From the NCBI GenBank assembly GCA_002337095.1, contig DDFI01000014.1:30537-94536 (forward strand): DNA of 64,000 nucleotides, written 5' to 3'. Shown here piece by piece: positions 51,325 through 60,900 of this stretch. Under the pieces are notes generated by a model. It searched no databases and was not told the DNA's origin. It was given only the letters and a program-made list of their open reading frames with translations. This DNA is from Candidatus Saccharibacteria bacterium UBA1932 (lineage in GTDB: Bacteria; Patescibacteriota; Saccharimonadia; Saccharimonadales; Saccharimonadaceae). Position 1 is the first letter of the stretch, and every line of letters starts with the position of its first letter. Both the position numbers and the translations under genes were made by a program.

Positions 51325-51353
51325 TTGACCTCTGTCACTAAATCCGCTATAAT
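51325..51353 (+). promoter_or_regulatory. rpmG promoter
   Basis: TTGACC 51325-51330, 17-base spacer, TATAAT 51348-51353. Confidence 0.82.
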
Positions 51354-51394
51354 GTGTCATTGATTGTAAGTATCAACCGCTAAAGGAAATCTAG

Positions 51395-51604
51395 ATGGCT
51401 AAAAAAACGAATACTAAACGCAAGATCGTCGCTCTGGTCAGCCAGCTCACTGGCCACCGCACTTATGTCACGCGCAAAAACACCATGAATACCCCCGACA
51501 AGCTCGAGCTCAACAAGTACGACCCAAAGGCGCGCAAGCACGCCAAATATGTCGAGACCAAGAAAAACCTCGGCCGCAACGAAGTCAAGCCACGCAAGGG
51601 CTAG
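51395..51604 (+). CDS. rpmG: 50S ribosomal protein L33, zinc-free form
   Basis: The protein has 69 aa. The family core HRTYVTRKNTMNTPDKLELN-like and KYDPKARKHAKYVETK is present, but the four Cys of the zinc ribbon are all missing. It carries a basic C-terminal extension (GRNEVKPRKG). It is a single-gene unit, with AAAGGA before the ATG. Confidence 0.92.
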   Translation: MAKKTNTKRKIVALVSQLTGHRTYVTRKNTMNTPDKLELNKYDPKARKHAKYVETKKNLGRNEVKPRKG

Positions 51605-51624
51605 GCGTTAGCAAGGCTCACACG

Positions 51625-51647
51625 ACACCTCCTACCGGAGGTGTTTT
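51625..51647 (+). terminator. rpmG terminator
   Basis: Arms ACACCTCC and GGAGGTGT with a 4-base loop, then TTTTT. It also separates rpmG from the converging alpha-glucan operon. Confidence 0.9.
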
Positions 51648-51659
51648 TGGTACGTGGGA

Positions 51660-52316
51660 TTACGCCGCGATCAGCCCGGGTGTATCGAGCAGTTGCGCGA
51701 GCCAGATGCCATTGGCAACCATACGCTCGAGCATCGCCGCCGTCAGATGTGACGGTTCGCCATAAACCAAAATCGTGCCATCGACAATCTCGACAGACAT
51801 GTGCGCAAAATGCTCTGCCATCATAGCAGTCAGCTCTGGGCGAAACATCCGTTCGACTTCGACCGCATGATCGGGACGAGCATAGATGGTGAATTGCTGG
51901 CTAAAACTTGCGGATGGCGACCCAAACATGCCGCTATGCACCGGCACCAAGCGAGAATATTTGGCCATAAATGCATCGTGGCGCAGGTTGTTGCCAACAA
52001 ATACCTGCGGCATATGTCGCGCGGTGCGCAGGTCGACCGATACGATCACCCACCGGTACCGATGCCGGGACGTATCGCGGTGCACCAGCGTATCGCGGCG
52101 CTCAACCAGCATAATATCGTAGCCCTGCACAGTGCCAACGCAGTAGTTGGCGTCGCGATGCGTCGGCGAGACAGTCAGGCCGCGAATCAGGCGGTGATCG
52201 TCGTCGCGCTGGTCGACATAGCCGAGGTAGATCAGACCCAGGCGGCTCGCAACGTGCTTGAACACGCGGGTATTGAGGCGCCGCTTGGTACGACGAAGGC
52301 CCGATAGCATGGTCAT
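51660..52316 (-). CDS. Unrecognised fourth gene of the alpha-glucan operon
   Basis: This 218-aa protein starts at ATG 52316, overlapping the stop of the GH15 gene (ATGA), which sets the start. It is soluble and basic at the N-terminus (LSGLRRTKRR). No catalytic signature is recognised; it has the mix of charged residues of a small globular domain with ~two repeats of a HH/TVQGYDIM-like beta segment. Its coupling to GH15 makes a role in alpha-glucan or membrane/wall carbohydrate metabolism plausible, but only by neighbourhood. Confidence 0.7.
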   Translation of the reverse strand: MTMLSGLRRTKRRLNTRVFKHVASRLGLIYLGYVDQRDDDHRLIRGLTVSPTHRDANYCVGTVQGYDIMLVERRDTLVHRDTSRHRYRWVIVSVDLRTARHMPQVFVGNNLRHDAFMAKYSRLVPVHSGMFGSPSASFSQQFTIYARPDHAVEVERMFRPELTAMMAEHFAHMSVEIVDGTILVYGEPSHLTAAMLERMVANGIWLAQLLDTPGLIAA

Positions 52317-54256
52317 TGCTTGGCTCCAATGACCATATCGAGCAGCGTCGAAATATATTCTGCATGCGACCATGTCAGCGGCGCAACCGACACGATTTGA
52401 TCGGTCGCAAGATCGACCTGTTCGGCCATCACACCACTGGGCCAGGCATGCGCACGCACCCATTCGAGCAGCCCCAGCGCTCGTTCGCGATCACCCGACT
52501 CTAGGTAATATTGCGCCATCCAAAGGGTCGTAACCGGCCAGGCATTCGAGCCGCTCGCGGCGCTGCGATTATAGGCATCGTCGGCAAAACGCGGGATGCC
52601 GCGCGTGCCATCAATCGCAAATTCGCGCTCCATGCTGGCTAGCGTACCGCGAAATTCTGGGCTATCAGGCGCAAATAATCCGTACATAAACACACCAAAA
52701 AACGTGGCGATATCGGGCGTGGTGTCGCGCTGGCGCTGACCATCCTGGTAGTACAAGCCCTTCACCAGCTGTCCGCTATCACCGTCGTAAAGGTGCTGGT
52801 GTGCCGCCTCGCTGATCGCTTGGGCGGCCTCGCGCCAGCGTACGGCATTGGCTGCGTCGTGGGCCGCATCGGCAAGTTCGGCCGCGGCCTGTAGCGCCGC
52901 ATATACCACCGCCGTAGTATAGGTAGTGATGTAGAATTTTTGCTCCCACAGATCGTAGCTAGCGGCTGGCAAACCCGTCGGGGTATCGATATACTCAGCC
53001 AAAAAGCCCGCCATCGGCACTACCATATCGGCGTAGTAGTCGTGCAACAATTTGGCACTTGGGTGCAGCTGATAAAACTGTACAAACACGAATAACACCA
53101 GCGCTGTTTCGTCCTCTTGAATTGGCGGCGCTACCTGGCCATTGGCGTGCAAATAGGGGTGCCAGCTACTACCAAGCGCGCCATCAGCGCGATATTTGTG
53201 CATCAGATATCCATTGGGATGTAGGTTGCGTCGGCAAAACGTAAAGAAATTGAGCGGCTCTTCCTGATACCCTAGCCGCATCAGCGGCCACACCGCATAG
53301 GCACCATCGCGCGGCCAGCAGTAGCCGTAGGCATCGCGCGAATAATTTAGCATATTGGTATCGGTACTGGCGATCACAGCACCACGGCTATCACAGTGAG
53401 ATTTGATAATCATCGCGCTGCGGATACATTCGCTGCGGTATTGGGCAGGAATGCGCGAGGAAAACTTAAGCGTTGGCCTAAGCCAATGCTGCCACCAGTT
53501 GTGCGTCGCCTCAAAATGCTTGTGCACGCCCTCGCGCTGAATCAGCCGGTGGTGCCCCATCGCCTGGCGCAGCGTCGTGCCGGCAGCGATCCAGTATGAG
53601 GCGCGCGCTGAATCTTGGGCATCGATGTCGAGCATTAGGCGCAGCGTCGAATCTACCCGACCATGCTCAACCGCGCTCATCGACAGTTCGCCGTCGTCGG
53701 CATCGCGATACGTGCCCTCGCGACCCTCGATATCAAAAAGGCCAATCGAATACTGATCAAATTCGTGATGCCCCGACTCGGCCGACACAATAAACACCCG
53801 CCGGCCGCGGTAGTGCAGCAGTGCGTGGTTGTCGGGCAGGTATTGGCAGGTGTCGGTGTTGCTGCGTGAGTCGCCAATCACAAATGCCTGGTGCATAAAT
53901 AGCCGAATCGTACGGCGATGATCACGCGTGTTAATTACATGGATGTTGCGCATAAACACGTCGCTATCGCAATCGACCATGTCGTCAAACTCGAGCACCA
54001 CACCTAGCGCCAGGTTGCGCGCAGTCGTGTGGCCAATCAGCGCAGTGTGTGGGTACGAATGTGTAAATTCCCACGCCGCATCGTCGTCGAGCCAGCTCAT
54101 AATACCATCGGTCCATACGCCAATGCGGTGGCGAGTATGCGGGCCGGCCGCGTGGTTTTCGAACCCTACATAGGGGTAATAGAAATCATGCACCAGCCCA
54201 TATTGATTAAGCCCGACATGCAGCCGACCGTTGCTGAGGACAATCGGCCTAGCCAT
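52313..54256 (-). CDS. GH15 family glucoamylase-like enzyme
   Basis: The protein has 647 aa from ATG 54256. After an N-terminal beta domain come the GH15 (alpha/alpha)6 motifs: SRDAYGYCWPRDGAYAVW (about 307-324), the acid-containing QEDETALVLF (380-389), and SGVMAEQVDL near the end. GH15 enzymes release glucose from alpha-glucan ends or cleave trehalose. The protein has no signal peptide, so it acts inside the cell. It overlaps GH57 by eight bases and the fourth gene by four. Confidence 0.92.
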   Translation of the reverse strand: MARPIVLSNGRLHVGLNQYGLVHDFYYPYVGFENHAAGPHTRHRIGVWTDGIMSWLDDDAAWEFTHSYPHTALIGHTTARNLALGVVLEFDDMVDCDSDVFMRNIHVINTRDHRRTIRLFMHQAFVIGDSRSNTDTCQYLPDNHALLHYRGRRVFIVSAESGHHEFDQYSIGLFDIEGREGTYRDADDGELSMSAVEHGRVDSTLRLMLDIDAQDSARASYWIAAGTTLRQAMGHHRLIQREGVHKHFEATHNWWQHWLRPTLKFSSRIPAQYRSECIRSAMIIKSHCDSRGAVIASTDTNMLNYSRDAYGYCWPRDGAYAVWPLMRLGYQEEPLNFFTFCRRNLHPNGYLMHKYRADGALGSSWHPYLHANGQVAPPIQEDETALVLFVFVQFYQLHPSAKLLHDYYADMVVPMAGFLAEYIDTPTGLPAASYDLWEQKFYITTYTTAVVYAALQAAAELADAAHDAANAVRWREAAQAISEAAHQHLYDGDSGQLVKGLYYQDGQRQRDTTPDIATFFGVFMYGLFAPDSPEFRGTLASMEREFAIDGTRGIPRFADDAYNRSAASGSNAWPVTTLWMAQYYLESGDRERALGLLEWVRAHAWPSGVMAEQVDLATDQIVSVAPLTWSHAEYISTLLDMVIGAKQ

Positions 54257-55484
54257 GAGTGTCTCCGCGTCGATAGTCGAGCACCCGGTACCGGACATCG
54301 CGCAGAGCATTCATGTAGTTGAGAAACGCTTCGTAAGGGGATTCGTACGGGCTGAAGTACGCATGCACGTCGCCGTCATTGAAATATTTGGTACACATAT
54401 AATACACATGGTCGCTGGTTTGCAGGCGGCGCCAATCACCGATCAGTCCCACGTCGCCACTGTGCAACACGTCGTGCTCGAGAGCGTAGAGGTGGCGCAT
54501 GATTTCGTGCTGCATGGCATTGCCCAGCCAGGCGGTGAGATCGCGCTCGGTGTCTGCCCACGTCACGGTGTCGGGCATACTGATGTCGCCCGCTGGCTCG
54601 CTAGACTTGATTGCTTCGCTAACGGTATAGAAGGTGTGCGTGTCGTCCCTCAGCCAAGTCGCCACAAAATGCTCCATGAAATCGAAGATTCCGGTGTCTT
54701 CCCATTGGTGCTCACCAAATGTTTCGTAATCCATAAATAGATTGACAAGCGGCGAATCATGCCCAAATGCATCGCGCATCCAGTGGTCGTAGGTGTCGGC
54801 CTGTAGCGGATATTCGCTCCAGTCGCGGTTGCCAAACCTAAAGGCTAGGTCGTCGCTTAGGCGGTAGTTTTTGAGTAACAGGCGAATGCGCTCGGTGCCG
54901 CTTGGGCGATAGACGTAGTTCGGGCTGCGCCACTCAAGGATGGGATCCCAGCCCTCAGCCAAAATACCATCAAAGCCTTGCTTGTCGGCCCATTTGGCCA
55001 GCTCGTCATTATAGGCAAGCTCGGTATTACGAAACACTCGTGTCTCGACGCCAAATACCTCACGGATTTTCTGGCGGTGCAGCTCGACCTGATGTTCAAA
55101 TTCATCGCGGCTGTAGAAAAACGCCAGTGAGTGATAGTACGTCTCGGCCACAATTTCCACCCGGCCTGTCGCCACTAGCCGCTGAAAACTCTCGATCACG
55201 TCGGGCGCCCACTCTAGCGCCTGCTCGATGAACACGCCCGAGATACTGAGCGATAGCCGAAAATCCGGATATCGGTGGAGCAGTTTCTCGAGCAGTGCGT
55301 TCATCGGGCGATAGGATTTGTCGGCGACCTTTTCCATGATTTTGCGGTTGTTGCGGTCGCTGTGGTGATCGGGCTCATCAAAATAGTCGTGGGCCTCGGC
55401 CGTATCAAACACCGTGTAATGCCGCACGCGCCACGGCTGGTGCACGTGTAGGTACAGAGTGATGCCGCGTTTGTCTATGCTCAT
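54249..55484 (-). CDS. GH57 family alpha-glucan-acting enzyme
   Basis: The protein has 411 aa. GH57 motifs are present: HVHQP (13-17), the nucleophile in VFRNTELAYND (Glu155) and the acid/base in FMDYETFGEHQW (Asp252). Family members are amylases, amylopullulanases and branching-type enzymes; here no signal peptide is seen. It starts four bases inside the end of the glycosyltransferase gene (ATG overlap). Confidence 0.92.
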   Translation of the reverse strand: MSIDKRGITLYLHVHQPWRVRHYTVFDTAEAHDYFDEPDHHSDRNNRKIMEKVADKSYRPMNALLEKLLHRYPDFRLSLSISGVFIEQALEWAPDVIESFQRLVATGRVEIVAETYYHSLAFFYSRDEFEHQVELHRQKIREVFGVETRVFRNTELAYNDELAKWADKQGFDGILAEGWDPILEWRSPNYVYRPSGTERIRLLLKNYRLSDDLAFRFGNRDWSEYPLQADTYDHWMRDAFGHDSPLVNLFMDYETFGEHQWEDTGIFDFMEHFVATWLRDDTHTFYTVSEAIKSSEPAGDISMPDTVTWADTERDLTAWLGNAMQHEIMRHLYALEHDVLHSGDVGLIGDWRRLQTSDHVYYMCTKYFNDGDVHAYFSPYESPYEAFLNYMNALRDVRYRVLDYRRGDTHG

Positions 55485-56707
55485 GCGGGCACTCCTTGTT
55501 TCATGGCGCTATAAATACGCTCGCATTTGGCGGCGACATCGTGCCAGCTCAGGCGTGCATACTCGCGCCGTACATCATCACGCAGCGAATCGGCGAGGGC
55601 GGGTGAGGTAGCGACGCCCACCAACTGATCGGCTAATCGATCGATATCCCAAAAATCATACCGCAGAATACTCTGCAGCACTTCGCCCACACCAGACTGG
55701 CGACTAATGATAAGCGCCGAATTGTGATGCGCCGCCTCGAGCGCCGTCAGCCCAAACGGCTCCGACACGCTGCTCATCACAAACACATCCGAGACGTTAT
55801 AGGCGTCTCGCCACTGGCGACCGCGCACAAATCCGGTGAAAAATATTTTGTCCGAAATTCCCAGCTCGGCACTCAGCTGTATCAACTCGTCGCGCTGCTC
55901 ACCGTCGCCGGCGAACAAAAACACCAATTTGTCGTATTTTTCGCTGGCACGAGCAGCGGCACGCACCAGGTGCGTCAGGCCTTTTTGCACTGTGAATCGC
56001 GTCACGGTGCCGACCACCGTATAGCCCTCTTTCTTGAGGTCTTCGAGATAGCGGTAGGTGCGGCGATCGTAGTCGTAATTACCCATACTAGCAAGGTCGA
56101 TGGCATTATGCACCACCTCAACCTTGTCGGCCGGAATGCCATATTTGTGCACAATAATACCCTTGGTAATGCCGCTCACCGCGATAATTCGGTCGGCCAT
56201 CATCAGGCCCTGATATTCAATCTCGTGGATGATAGGATTGCCGCGGTCCTCGCCCGAGCGGTCAAACTCCGTCGCATGCACATGCACGATCAGCGGCGCA
56301 TCGGTCAGCTGCTTGGCGCGAATACCCGCCTCCATTGTTAGCCAATCGTGGGCATGAATAGCATCCGGCCGCTTGCCGCGGCGCACCAGCCGATCGACAT
56401 ACTTGACATAGCGGCGCTGGACACCGCGGATATTCGTCATATCGGTCTCATCCTCGTCGCCGTCCTCGTGGTCGGCCCACACCTCGCCGGTATAAGCGCT
56501 CAGCAGGCCATTGCGATTGATCGGGTCGAGCTTCGTCGCGCCATGGATGGTCATAAATTCGGTATCAGGATGGTGCGCGGTGTAGGGGAGGACAAAATCA
56601 ATACTGACGCCGCGCGAGGCGATAGCCTTTGCCATATGGTAGCAGGCCACGCCAAGTCCGCCACTGTTGTGCGGAGGCAATTCCCACCCTAACATTAGTA
56701 TATTCAT
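55481..56707 (-). CDS. GT4/GT5-like glycosyltransferase (glycogen synthase type)
   Basis: The protein has 408 aa from ATG 56707; the GTG at 56710 is in frame but less likely. GT-B fold marks: LMLGWELPPHNSGGLGVACYHMAK at the start (glycogen-synthase-like GGLG loop), HAHDWLT, VAVSGITK-like, TVTRFTVQKGLTHLVRAA, and the E-x7-E region EPFGLTALEAA. It probably extends alpha-1,4-glucan from NDP-glucose. It is the first gene of the GT-GH57-GH15 operon. Confidence 0.9.
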   Translation of the reverse strand: MNILMLGWELPPHNSGGLGVACYHMAKAIASRGVSIDFVLPYTAHHPDTEFMTIHGATKLDPINRNGLLSAYTGEVWADHEDGDEDETDMTNIRGVQRRYVKYVDRLVRRGKRPDAIHAHDWLTMEAGIRAKQLTDAPLIVHVHATEFDRSGEDRGNPIIHEIEYQGLMMADRIIAVSGITKGIIVHKYGIPADKVEVVHNAIDLASMGNYDYDRRTYRYLEDLKKEGYTVVGTVTRFTVQKGLTHLVRAAARASEKYDKLVFLFAGDGEQRDELIQLSAELGISDKIFFTGFVRGRQWRDAYNVSDVFVMSSVSEPFGLTALEAAHHNSALIISRQSGVGEVLQSILRYDFWDIDRLADQLVGVATSPALADSLRDDVRREYARLSWHDVAAKCERIYSAMKQGVPA

Positions 56708-56765
56708 CACTCTTGGGAGTCGCTAATGGTGACTCGGATCCCCTTTATGTTTCGATTCATTCCTT

Positions 56766-56794
56766 ATTGTAAACCTGACCACGGCTTTTTACAA
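56766..56794 (-). promoter_or_regulatory. Promoter of the alpha-glucan operon
   Basis: On the minus strand: TTGTAA, 17-base spacer, TACAAT (plus-strand 56789-56794 and 56766-56771). The leader contains a GAGTC/GACTC hairpin just upstream of the start. Confidence 0.72.
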
Positions 56795-56879
56795 CCCGTT
56801 TATGCCTACTTTGTGCCTAGATAATTTGCCACTGTTCCCACACGCCACGCGTTGGTAGCGCAAATCGCCACCTATCTGG

Positions 56880-56885
56880 TATAAT
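56880..56885 (+). promoter_or_regulatory. -10 box of tRNA-Trp
   Basis: TATAAT 56880-56885, 17 bases before the tRNA; no clear -35 box. Confidence 0.6.
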
Positions 56886-56902
56886 AGTGCAGTATCTACT
56901 AT

Positions 56903-56978
56903 AGGGGTATAGCTCAGTTGGTAGAGCACTGGTCTCCAAAACCAGGTGTCGTAGGTTCGAGTCCTGCTACCCCTGCCA
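56903..56978 (+). tRNA. tRNA-Trp (anticodon CCA)
   Basis: Acceptor arms AGGGGTA/TACCCCT, anticodon stem CTGGT/ACCAG with loop CTCCAAA (anticodon CCA), T-loop TTCGAGT, discriminator G and encoded CCA at 56976-56978. It directly borders the mirrored Rhs locus. Confidence 0.96.
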
Positions 56979-57000
56979 CAACAAAACTTTTTTTGGATTT

Positions 57001-57030
57001 GGTCGCCCGAATGGGCGGCTTTTTCTTTGG
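57001..57030 (+). terminator. Terminator after tRNA-Trp
   Basis: CGCCC-gaat-GGGCG hairpin followed by CTTTTTC. Confidence 0.8.
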
Positions 57031-57196
57031 TTATCTCTCCAGGCAAGCGAGGCCGGGGATGTAGACACGGGCTCCCATTTGGATGGGGCAGATGGTGAAC
57101 TTCGTTTTGGTTTGTTTGGCGTGAATGCCTACGTAGGAGTAGGTACTGCCTGGGGCGGCGTTCTTTGGGGTCGACGGCGACAGGGAAGCTGCTCAC
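57031..57196 (-). pseudogene. Orphan Rhs tip fragment near tRNA-Trp
   Basis: The minus strand encodes the Rhs tip segment from PKNAAPGSTYSYVGIH through KFTICPIQMGARVYIPG and then stops at TAA 57031-57033. The part upstream of ~57175 is in another frame (the EQLP motif is shifted by one base), so the piece is broken. It lacks GRFLQVDP and any toxin domain. It is a relic of a displaced Rhs tip. Confidence 0.8.
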
Positions 57197-57241
57197 TAAA
57201 AGAATCAGCTAGGCAATATTAAGGCATTGTACGTAGCGCTG

Positions 57242-57484
57242 TTATCGTGGCTGCGAATAGTACCAGATAAAGGTAATGAGTCCTAGTACAATGCCGATGA
57301 TCGAAAAGGCAAGATATTTATTGTTGCGTATACGATGCGATAGAATTGCACCACGCACGCCAAACGCTAATCCTCCCAGGGCTGCGGGCCAAAACAGCAT
57401 CGATGCAATCCCACATACAAGCGCTGCAATACTAAAGTTCTTACTTTCTTTTTCTGGATTTTTGGATGGGGCAAGTTGTACCAT
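57242..57484 (-). CDS. Small two- to three-span membrane protein, possible immunity protein
   Basis: The protein has 80 aa with AGGAG before the ATG. It has a polar N-terminus, then hydrophobic spans (about 19-37, 41-49 and 59-76), resembling DUF4190-type small membrane proteins. Its position downstream of a toxin-bearing rhs gene suggests an immunity or accessory role. Confidence 0.6.
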   Translation of the reverse strand: MVQLAPSKNPEKESKNFSIAALVCGIASMLFWPAALGGLAFGVRGAILSHRIRNNKYLAFSIIGIVLGLITFIWYYSQPR

Positions 57485-57511
57485 AATATTCTCCTTGTTA
57501 TGACTATTATA

Positions 57512-57892
57512 CTACCACCGATATCTTTTTTCGCCGGGCTGGAGTTTGTGGTCCATTTCTTTGAATTCACTATACATTATTGACCTCGGCGCACGCATTC
57601 GCGCTATACGTTTTGCGCATTCTTGGGAGTGTCCCCATTTTAACATCGTTTTCTTTGCAGAACGGTAGTCACCCAATACAAGCAGAGGAAAGGGAAGGAT
57701 AAATAGTAGTGCAAACAAAATGACTCTAATGTCAGTACTCCGTTGCGCGATAAAGAATATCCCCATTGCTATACAGCTTATTGCTATAAGGGTAGTGAAT
57801 ATCGCTACCAACGTGCTACCCACTAAGATTACTCTATCCTTAGCGCAAGCACAATTAATATATTTGAGTCCTATATAATACTTATCTCGCAT
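57512..57892 (-). CDS. Two-span membrane protein, candidate immunity protein
   Basis: The protein has 126 aa. Two hydrophobic spans (about 21-48 and 54-73) are followed by a basic cytosolic tail with HSQECAKRIARMR. It lies 18 bases after the end of the giant rhs gene, the standard place for a cognate immunity gene. A membrane immunity protein would fit the hydrophobic C-terminal region of that Rhs protein, which might act on membranes. No family is recognised. Confidence 0.65.
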   Translation of the reverse strand: MRDKYYIGLKYINCACAKDRVILVGSTLVAIFTTLIAISCIAMGIFFIAQRSTDIRVILFALLFILPFPLLVLGDYRSAKKTMLKWGHSQECAKRIARMRAPRSIMYSEFKEMDHKLQPGEKRYRW

Positions 57893-57910
57893 GATCTATC
57901 TCGTTTAAGT

Positions 57911-60900
57911 TTAGCATACCCCAGTACCGTCACAAAAAGCATTTACCCCAGCTTCTGCCCCATACCCCGCACCAAGCTCAAACGCGAATGAATTCATACC
58001 CACTGCCGTTCCGCCGAGACGTTCACCTACATTTAGCACACCCGTGAGTGCCTTTCCAATTTTATATGCTCCGAAGCTAAGAGCGCCGGCTGCAAGCGCT
58101 TGAGCGCCGACTCGCCTCCAGTCGTGAGTTTTATCATATGCTTGAGCGCCAGCAACGTAAGCGCTGTACGCTCCCGCTGCTACCGTTGCAGCTAGACATC
58201 CAACACCCGCCGTTGCCGCGCAAACCCCTATCACCGCCACGGAGGCTGCTATATTAATTAAATCACCGTTCTTGACATTGAATTGATTAAATGCCTCTGC
58301 AACCCTTCCGGCCTCGCGTATTCCCTCTACCACCTTAGGAGCTACATACCTATATACAGCCGTCGCAACTGTTACAGCAGTCGCTACAACTTTTCTACCA
58401 TAATCAACCACCGCTCTAGTAACATTACTCACCACAGTGGCTACCTTGGCCGCAGTATCTACAACCGCTTTTACTATAGGAGCCACAACAGTAACTACGG
58501 CTTTGACTACTACGTTTACAACAGTTTTCACTACATTACATAAGTCACCCCAACCCCACATACCATTAAGGTCGTAGTTATTGACTGGATCATTTACATA
58601 CACGTAGCTATTATCTGTGCCGCCCTCTTGTGGGTCCACCTGGAGGAAGCGGCCAAGTCCGGCAATATAGACTCGTGCACCCATCTGCATAGGACGAATT
58701 GTAAATTTAGAATCAGTGAGCTTCTGGTAACTTCCGAGATAGTCATAGGTGGTGCTGCCGAGAGTATTTGCAGGGTCGTTGTCGTTTGGAAGCTGCTCGC
58801 CGAATGGACCTGAAGGTGCAATGATCGTCGACGTGCCATCCGCGTTCACTGTGGCCATTGTATCGCCATGGAGGTTGCTCAGGCTATAAGTGACCGCTCC
58901 GGCAGAGGTAGACTTGGCATTAAACATAACGCGCACACCACCGGCGAGATTTACATAACGTTGTATTACATTACCGGCGCCATCCATGATAAAGTCGGCT
59001 GAGTCTCCTGATGAGGTGTAGCCATATATCGCCGAGCCAGCGCTGCTCCATGTCCACTTGGCAATAGTACTTTCACTGCGGCCAATGATCCTACCAGTGA
59101 CATCGCGAGAATATGAGCTTTGGAATCCATTTCCCGCGACATCCGTCTCAGTTATACTGGTGTTTCGATCACTTGCATCGTATTGGAACTGTGTCAAATG
59201 GGCAAGATCGCCCATACGAGTTGTATTGCCGTGACTATCATAGCGAACGTCCGTATACCATAGATCACTTGAGCTCTTGAGCTGATCTGCGCCATTGTAG
59301 CAGTAATTTGTTACTTTGCTATTTAGCGTCATCTTAGTACGGTTACCGTCGCGGCCTGCATTATATCCGGCCACTGCCGCACATCCATCGCCTTGTGCGC
59401 CAAATTCATACTTGAAGGTGTTGCTACCAATCGTGGCATCGGTGAGGCGACTTGCTTTGTCATACGTGTACGACTTATTGACGCCGTTTTCTACGCCGCT
59501 TGTCACTAGGCCGGTCACTGAACGAGTTACCTGATCACTAATTATCTGACCACTGGCATTGTAACTGATTTTGTTCATGCGCCCTAGCGAATCGTAACTG
59601 TTTGTATCAACGCTGAGGCCTGCTTTGTAGTCTATATGCTGAATACGTCCGTATGTGTCGTAGGAAAGGGTAGCCATGGTGACACCATCAAGCTTCTGCT
59701 TAACAGGACGGTCAAATTGGTCATACTCTACCTCCTCTTTGCCGACGAGGCTGTTTCGACTAAGGAGTTTGCCAAATTGATCATACGTTGTGGTGGTCAC
59801 TTTACCTTTAGCATCAGTGTACTTTATTGTGCGACCGAGTAGGTCATTTTCTGTTATGATAGTCCCGCTTGCATCAGAAGTTGATTTAACCAAAGGGTTA
59901 CCGCCGACGGCGTACACGTTTATAATAGTCCTGCCCGCACGGCCCTCAACAGCAGGAATTGTCGTTTTTGTCACACGGCCACGTGCATCGTACTCCATAC
60001 AGGTCCAAGGGTCGCTATTTGTACGAATGGCAACGATATCTCCAGACTCGTTATACACAGCTTCGCTGGTTCGGCCCGTCTGAGGTCCCGTTCCGTCGGG
60101 ATCTGGCTCAGTTTTTAGCTTTAGGCGCCCTGCCTGGTGGGCAGCAGGCGTGGAAGTAGAGCAGGGATTTACTACAGTTTCATCCGCGTTGTAGTACTGG
60201 TAAGTGGTAGTTGCGCCACCAGCAAGGGTTTTACTGGTTTGCCGCAAGAAGCCTTTGCCGGGGTCTTCATAGGTAGCGGTACTCGTATAGTTAAGGCCGG
60301 CAGCGTCAAGGACAGTACTACTAATCTTCGCATAGGCTGGGTCTTTGTATTGAGTTCTGACTTCTGTATTACCTAGCTGTGCATCAAACACCTTGGTACT
60401 GGTCGCAAGATTGTACGCTGGAGCGAGTTTGTCGCCAACAGTATCACTCCATGCAGCACTGCCAGGCTCGAGCTGACTAAGTGATGCAAAGAGACGACTA
60501 TTTACTCCCGTGCCCGTTGTACCTTTTTTGTACCCTTCGATCGTGATCGACACCAGCCTACCGGCTTTGTCGTTCTGGTATGTGCCCTCGGGCGAGGTGC
60601 GTTCTGCGCCATCCGCCCAGTTACTCATAATCAGAGTGTTGTCGATAAATAATCGAGCGCCGTCACCATGCTGTAACCTAAACTTGTAGAGACCCGTTTT
60701 GTCGAGGCGAATTTTGCCAGTTGCGCGGAACGATAGTCCATCTGAGGGTTTGACTGTCGAGTTTGTCAGATCAAGATTATACGAGCCATTAGGTAAGTTA
60801 TTAAACGCGGTACTATTCAGTTTTGGTGCACGAAGCAAGCTGGCGTTATCATATACAGAAATACCTAGCCCGGTAATGCCTTCATCATACCCAGACTTTA

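Noticed and set aside
56789..57196. A 135-codon minus-strand frame across tRNA-Trp
   Set aside because: It reads an Rhs tip in the wrong frame and then crosses the antisense strand of tRNA-Trp; not a real gene.
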